A stretch of 64,000 bases of DNA from contig QPMI01000437.1 of assembly GCA_004431415.1 (NCBI GenBank), forward strand, positions 186,001 through 250,000, given 5' to 3'. Shown here piece by piece: positions 59,501 to 64,000 of this stretch (the stretch's first letter is position 1; the number at the start of each line of letters is the position of its first letter). The DNA is from Cyanophora paradoxa (taxonomy: Eukaryota; Glaucocystophyceae; Cyanophorales; Cyanophoraceae). Under the pieces are notes generated by a model. That model saw nothing but the letters and a program-made list of their open reading frames with translations, was not told the origin of the DNA and did no database searches. The position numbers were made by a program, and so were the translations under genes.

Positions 59501-62500
59501 ACTTAGATTCCGATAAGAGTGCACCTGCATGGCCTCGAGGAGGCCGACGCGGAGGCGGTACGCGCGGATCCGCTGCGGCCGCGTCCCCGCCTTCGCGAGC
59601 ACTGCGGGGGGGTGAGGGGAGGGAGGGGGCGAGTTAGTTCGGAAGGACGGGGATGGATGGGGGGCTCTAGGAGGAAGCTTGGTTGCTTGCTTACGCACCC
59701 TCCTCGAAGGCGGCGGCGGCGGCGGCGGCGTCGTGGCGCATCGCGGCGCTCTCGCAGGCGAGGAGGCTCAGCTCGAAGGCCGTCTGAGGAAGAAGGGCAG
59801 AGGGAGTAAGAACAAGAGTACGGGAAGGAGAGCGAGGCCGACGGCAGGTACCTCGGCGTGCGGGCCGTCCCAGGCCCCCGCGCCCAGCGCCTCCAGCCCG
59901 CACCGCGCGTACTCCGCCACCTAGCAGGAACATGAGTAATCAGTCGAGGGTTTGGGTCGGATCGAAGAGAGGTGACAGCGAGTACCTTCTCGTGGGCGAC
60001 GCACTGTTTGGCGCGCTGCGCGGCCGCGAGGTTCAAGGCGGCAGCCTCGCCCCGGCGCGCCTCCGAGAGGCGGTCGGCCGCCTCCTCCGTCCCCGCGTTC
60101 AGCATCCCCACCAGCGGGAACAGCAGGCTCTGCGCGCTCCTCGTTAGATTCTTGTTATCAGACTCTTGTTAAACTCTTATAAGACTCTTGTTGGATTCGT
60201 GTTAGGCGGACCTCGCGCTGGGCGGGGTCCTCGCGCGTGGCGTCGAAGAGGCGCCACCCGACGCGGCGGGAGAGCGAGCGCCGCCGCGGGTTCCGCTCCG
60301 AGCCCTCCTGTCAAGTTAATAATAGAGAACTGTTAGCGTAGCGCAGGCTGCGCAGCGCAGAGCAGCGCGGAATGCAATGTACTATGGAGCGCCGAAGGAC
60401 TGATAGATTCTCAAATACTTCTGGTAGATTCTCTCATATTTCTAATAGGGTGAGCGTACGTACCGACGAGTCGCCCGAGCCCGCCTCGCTGCTCTCCGCG
60501 GCAAAGTCGGCAAGCTCCGCCGCCGCCTGCTGGATCCGGTCGTGGGCGAACCTGGCGGGCCGGACGGGGTGAGGTGAGATGACGTGAGATGAGATGAGAC
60601 CGGATCGGCGAGGACTGTAGTTAGAAAGAATGATAGCTAGCAACGCTAGAATGATAGCTAGTATCATGTCAGATCCGATCCGATCTGATCTGATCTGATC
60701 TGATCTGATCTGATATGAGCGCGCAGACGGACCGGTAGGTCTGGCGCTCGGGGTCGGCTAGGACAAGGAAGCCCTCGTCGACGGCCGGCTTGAGGGCGAG
60801 GAGCACGTCCTCGTCCGAGCCCGCCGCGAGGCCGGCGCGGAGGACGGGGACCGAGACCGAGTCGCCGCAGAGGGAGGCAACGGCGAGGGCGGCCTTGGCG
60901 CCGGGCGGCAGCTCCGAGAGGCGCGCGCTCATCAGCTCCACCACGCGCTCCGAGATGGCGCTCGACTCGACCTGAGGTTCTCATTAGATTCTTGTAGGGC
61001 CCCGTTACATTCCCGGTTAGATTCTATTAGCCCATGTTAAATCTATTAGATTCTATTAGATGGCGCTCGACTCCACCTGAGGCGGCCCCGAAAACGATAC
61101 TCGGACTCAGACTCAGAATCCGATGACAAGGAACGAGATCTAGTTACATTTCCGGTTAGATTCTATTAGATTCCGTGTTTCGCGCACCTCGTCCTGGGCC
61201 CACTCCCACTCGCCGCTCGCGTGGGAGAAGCGGATCGCCCGGCGGCGGTGCAGCAGCCGCAGCAGCTGGCACAGGTGGAACGCTGCGTGCGGGGGCGTCG
61301 GTGAGCGAGCGAGCGGACGCCACAAACCAGTGAGCTAGCTAGCTAGCTAGCTAGCTCATGTTACTCGTAATTAGATAAGATTTAGATAAATAGCCGAAGG
61401 CTATCAGATGAGCCGAAGGCGGGCGAGCGCACGGTTGCCGCCGGTCTTGCGGAGGAGGGCGGCGGCGAGGGGCCCGAGGTCCCTCCCGCAGGCGGCCCGC
61501 AGCTCGCCCTGCACCCGGCACACCTGCGGAGGAGGAGGGGGAAGAGGGGGAACCGTTCATGCAACGTTCGATGGAATCTAATGAGAAATCTGATAGAATC
61601 TAATATAAACTAATGATAGATAAAAGACGTACGAAGATGTCGCGGAGGAGGGCCGAGACGTCGGGCAGGCCCAGCGGGGGCACCGCGACCTGGAGGGACG
61701 AGGAGGGCCTTAGACAGACGGAACCAAAGGCAGGTCCGGGGGGGGTTCGGCCACCTCGAGGGGCCGCGCCCCCGCGCCCCGCAGCTCCTCCACGAAGGGG
61801 CCCCACGCCGCGTTCTCGCCTGCAAAACGGTGCGCGATTAGAAAGGTGGTCTTGGCGGTTTGCGCTTGTTCGTTCGTTTGTTTGTTCGAAGGCCTTAAGG
61901 TCTAGTTAGAGATCCGGACCTTAGGGATCCTAGACCTCAAGGACCTTGAGTGACAGCAGCTCAGCTCAGCGCACCGATCTCGTTCTCGCGGAAGGCGAGG
62001 AGGGCGGCGAGGCGGAGGTCGCGGTCGGCGGCGAGGTGCGCCACCAGCTGCAGCGAGTCCGCGTCGATCCTGCCCAGTGTTTGGTTAAGTTAAGTTGAGT
62101 TGAGTTAAGTTTAGCTAAGATGTTTAGTTAGTTAGTTCGGTGTAGCTAAGATGTCCGAGCCGCGGGCGGACGGACGGGCGGGCGGGCGCACCACTGGCAG
62201 TCGTCGACGAAGAGGAGGAGTGGCTTTCCCTCCAGGGCGCCAGCAGCCGCACGCAGCAGCGCCGTGAACACCTAAAGGAGAGAGAGTTCATTAGTTAGTA
62301 GCAAAGTCGGTTTGAGCAGTTTAGCTTAAAGCAGTTAGTTAGTAGAGTCCAGCTTGTATCAGTTATTAGTAAGAGAAGTAAGAGAGTTTATTAGTATCAG
62401 TTAGTTAGTAGAGTCCAGCTTGGTTCAGTTTAGTTAGCTTGGTTCAGTTAACGGCGCGCGCACCCAGCAGAAGCGGGCGCGGGTCTCGGCGGGCGGGAGG

Positions 62501-64000
62501 GGCATGAGGGGCGGGTGGTCGGCCCCGACGAGGAGCCGGAGGGAGGGGACGGCGTCCGTCAGGAGGCGCGCGTTGCGGCCAAGGGCGCCCCGCACGGCCT
62601 CCTGCACGGCGCTGCGCGCCGGCTCCCCGCACGCCAGCGTCTGCGGGCGCGAGGCGCCGCGGACCGGTCAGGCTTTGCTTGGTGGAGGGGCAGGCGGGGC
62701 AAAGAGAAGCCGAGGCCGAGGCGGCCTCTTCAAAGCCAGGGCGGCGGGCCCGGCTCGCGGGAGGCTCTAAGCTTGGAAGCGGGATGCTCGCGAGCTGGAG
62801 CTTGGAACGGCAGCGGAGGGCTAGCTAAATAGCTAGTCTGGCTGGCCCGGCCCCAGCCTGGCGTGACTCACGGCGACGACGAGCTCGTGGGCGGCGGCGA
62901 AGAGGGGCCCGTACGGGCTGCGATTGTACTGGTCCACCTGCGAGTTTCAAATTCAAAAATTCAAATTCAAATTCAAATTCGGGTTCAGGTTCAGGTTCAG
63001 GTTCAGGTGATCGGGCGGGCTCGCCTTTCCGGTGAGGAAGAGGCTGGCGATGCCTTCTGAGAGGGCCCGCTGGCCCACCGCACGAACCAGGAAGCTCTTG
63101 CCTGCGAGCGGCCAGACATGAGATCGAATCGAATCAGAGATCCTGCAAGGGGAGGGGAGGTATCTAATAGCGAGGAATCTAGATCTTACGGAGCCCAATA
63201 ACAGACTGATCTAGAATCTAACAAGGCCCCGATAAGAATCTTATCCAGAAACAAGAAACCGAGCAAGGGGAGCCAGTGGGGCGGGTCGGGCGGGCCGGGC
63301 TAGGCCGCGCGCGGGGAGCTAGAGATCACGCAGGTTGGGCCGGTGGGCATGTGGGCGTGCTGGGCGGGCCGGGCGGGCCGGGCAGCGCACCGGCGCCGGA
63401 GGTGCCGGCTACAAAGACAACGGCGGATCCGGAGGAGGAACGCGGTCCCTCTGGGGCCGACCCCGCCGCTCCCGCCGCCGCAGCCGCCCCCGCCCCCGCT
63501 GCGGGGCCGTCCGGGGCGCCCTCGGGGGCGGGGGCCGGCCCTTGGTCGACCCCGCGGCACACCTGCGCGCCGCAATCAAACCGAGAAGACAACGGCCTCG
63601 CTAATGCTGCAAGATAGATGATAGTCTTGAGGCAATCCCGATAGCTTTTTATAGTTGCGTCCTAGAGAAAGGCGATCCAAGCGAAAGATGGGCGGGCGGG
63701 GGCACCTAGTTCTAAGGCTTTGATAGAGGTTCAAGCCCTTTATCAGCTCGCTCGCTCGCTAAGACAGTTCTGTAAGGCAATCTAATATGGAGCCGTTGGG
63801 GCGGGCGTACCTCGAGGGCGGCCTGGAGCGCGGCCTCGCGGCCGTAGAGGCGGTCCGGCACGGCGAAGGGGGCGGCCCGGTCCCGCTCCCCCAGGGCGAA
63901 GTCTGAAGCCAACCGGCAAGTTTAGAGGTGATAGGCGGGTCTACAGTTGAAGTTTAGAGGGGAGGCGCGGACCGAAGGAGAGGTCGCCGGGCGGGCCCGC
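46131..64000 (-). CDS. Very large hybrid sensor histidine kinase (AAA-GAF-PAS-HisKA-HATPase-REC), 5' end outside window
   Basis: More than 40 short exons on the minus strand read, in order, as one protein of the bacterial Ser/Thr-kinase/AAA/GAF/hybrid histidine-kinase family: AAA-type ATPase (63.9-60.4 kb), helical/TPR-like region (60.3-55.4 kb), GAF (54.7-52.9 kb), PAS-like (52.7-51.2 kb), HisKA (50.9-50.4 kb), HATPase_c (50.3-49.1 kb), a degenerate receiver-like stretch (48.9-48.2 kb) and an intact receiver (47.6-46.1 kb, TAA at 46131-46133). Signature residues for ATP binding, phosphotransfer and the receiver are all visible (see the block entries). The family normally begins with a protein kinase domain, which would be to the right of 64000. 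It should sense an internal signal through GAF/PAS, autophosphorylate His and pass phosphate to the receiver Asp. Introns hold most of the window's G-runs and GATC microsatellites. Exact splice junctions were worked out only for part of the gene. Confidence 0.85.
47640..48172. repeat. 530-bp G-run tract (intron of the hybrid kinase)
   Basis: The plus strand is almost only G with single C, A or T separators, mostly GGGGC and GGGGGC units, with dozens of G4+ runs. It lies in one intron, between exons encoding [15 protein letters not shown] and [11 protein letters not shown]. The sense strand is therefore C-rich, and the antisense has very high G-quadruplex potential. Long open frames across it are a by-product of composition. 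Confidence 0.92.
49090..50900 (-). other. HisKA and HATPase_c core of the hybrid kinase
   Basis: H-box: [19 protein letters not shown], His codon at 50894-50892 (HD instead of the commoner HE). The dimerisation helices continue [20 protein letters not shown] and [19 protein letters not shown]-box: [17 protein letters not shown], joined across an intron (about 49880-49770). G1: DTGVGIP (about 49622-49602). F-box region: [13 protein letters not shown]2: GGTGLGL (about 49540-49520), then [27 protein letters not shown]. All catalytic motifs are present, so kinase activity is predicted. Confidence 0.88.
49905..49955. repeat. (GATCA)n microsatellite
   Basis: GATCA-type 5-bp repeats occur in this kinase intron. 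Similar arrays (GATCA or GGATC units) lie in other introns at about 52105-52142, 52225-52280, 53512-53545, 55055-55250 and 60668-60715. All are intronic. Confidence 0.85.
51230..52722 (-). other. PAS-like block of the hybrid kinase
   Basis: The exon ending at 52463 begins [20 protein letters not shown] and continues PAAHRLFGL, a PAS start. A following exon reads [16 protein letters not shown]. Another (about 51655-51293) ends [20 protein letters not shown], the usual PAS end feeding a coiled linker into HisKA. Two of these exons end at GC donors (GCGAGC at 52462-52457 and 52157-52152). The middle is Ala/Pro/Ser-rich and poorly conserved. Confidence 0.7.
53637..53722. repeat. (AAATTC)n hexamer array
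   Basis: AAATTC/GAATTC hexamers run through a GAF intron; a second array with the same unit, grading into GGTTCA, lies at 62946-63007 in an ATPase intron. Confidence 0.85.
53975..54010. repeat. Poly-G run in a GAF intron
   Basis: Long G runs on the plus strand also occur at 14175-14197, 20578-20600, 29667-29684, 30818-30842 and 55362-55386. Those at 14175, 53975 and 55362 fall in introns of minus-strand genes. Confidence 0.8.
55475..60330 (-). other. Helical/TPR-like block of the hybrid kinase
   Basis: Exons read [20 protein letters not shown] (about 60050), [57 protein letters not shown] and [18 protein letters not shown], the typical order after the ATPase in this family. Further exons ([82 protein letters not shown]) continue a helical repeat region. 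Introns include a partial duplicate of an exon end at 59385-59420. Confidence 0.75.
60455..63903 (-). other. AAA-type ATPase block of the hybrid kinase
   Basis: The first exon (63903-63812) reads [20 protein letters not shown] then [10 protein letters not shown], the usual linker into this ATPase. Walker [15 protein letters not shown], is split by an intron between GAG and K; its second part lies in 63101-63025. [20 protein letters not shown] follows near 62940. Walker [12 protein letters not shown] is near 62240-62193, then LLAFRENE (about 61990), KTGGN (about 61430) with [27 protein letters not shown] (about 60950), and [13 protein letters not shown] (about 60545). Every landmark of the family appears in the expected order. 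The exon ending LFLTGK uses a GC donor (GCGAGC, 63024-63019). Confidence 0.88.

Overview
This is a nuclear eukaryotic window: GC-rich, densely split genes, two eukaryotic tRNA-His genes, no operons or Shine-Dalgarno layout. By joining exons so that reading phase is kept, I could rebuild several complete genes. Introns are mostly 30-90 bp, usually begin GTACC, GTGCG or GTGAG, carry a C-rich tract on the sense strand, and end in AG; a few look like GC-AG introns. Intron density, short C-rich introns and a bacterial-style hybrid kinase suggest a GC-rich unicellular protist or alga. I cannot place it more precisely.

Layout. 0-4 kb (minus): a small F-box-like/LRR gene and an HMG-box gene. 3.9-6.5 kb: an inverted repeat whose two arms each hold a tRNA-His(GTG) and which encloses an F-box/LRR gene. 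6.7-9.3 kb (minus): an EamA/DMT membrane transporter. 10.2-11.8 kb (plus): a kinesin-light-chain-like TPR protein starting MGCC, a likely acylation signal. 12.5-21.5 kb: a large inverted duplication carrying two divergent copies of an unrecognised 19-exon gene (618 aa for the plus copy). 20.9-25.7 kb: the last exons of the plus copy and about 1 kb of flank are repeated in tandem three times. 26-30.6 kb: exon fragments, tandem AT-richer repeats and a candidate retroelement. 30.6-38.2 kb: another inverted duplication with two divergent, partly homologous genes of unknown function; its 5 kb centre holds five small elements built on one plan but each using a different repeated word. 38.2-42.4 kb: repeat debris.

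42.6-64 kb (minus) is dominated by one very long gene that enters from the right edge: AAA-type ATPase, helical/TPR-like region, GAF, PAS, HisKA, HATPase_c, a degenerate receiver-like stretch and an intact receiver domain ending at 46131. It matches the bacterial Ser/Thr-kinase/AAA/GAF/histidine-kinase hybrid sensor family; the kinase domain expected at its N-terminus would lie outside the window. The receiver-coding 3' end is duplicated downstream (42606-45068), with all splice sites and key residues kept.

Recurring themes are inverted gene duplications, tandem duplications that copy an exon edge plus its splice site into the neighbouring intron, and intronic C-runs that appear as long G-runs on the plus strand where genes are on the minus strand. 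Gene models are my own manual splicing; transcripts would be needed to confirm them.
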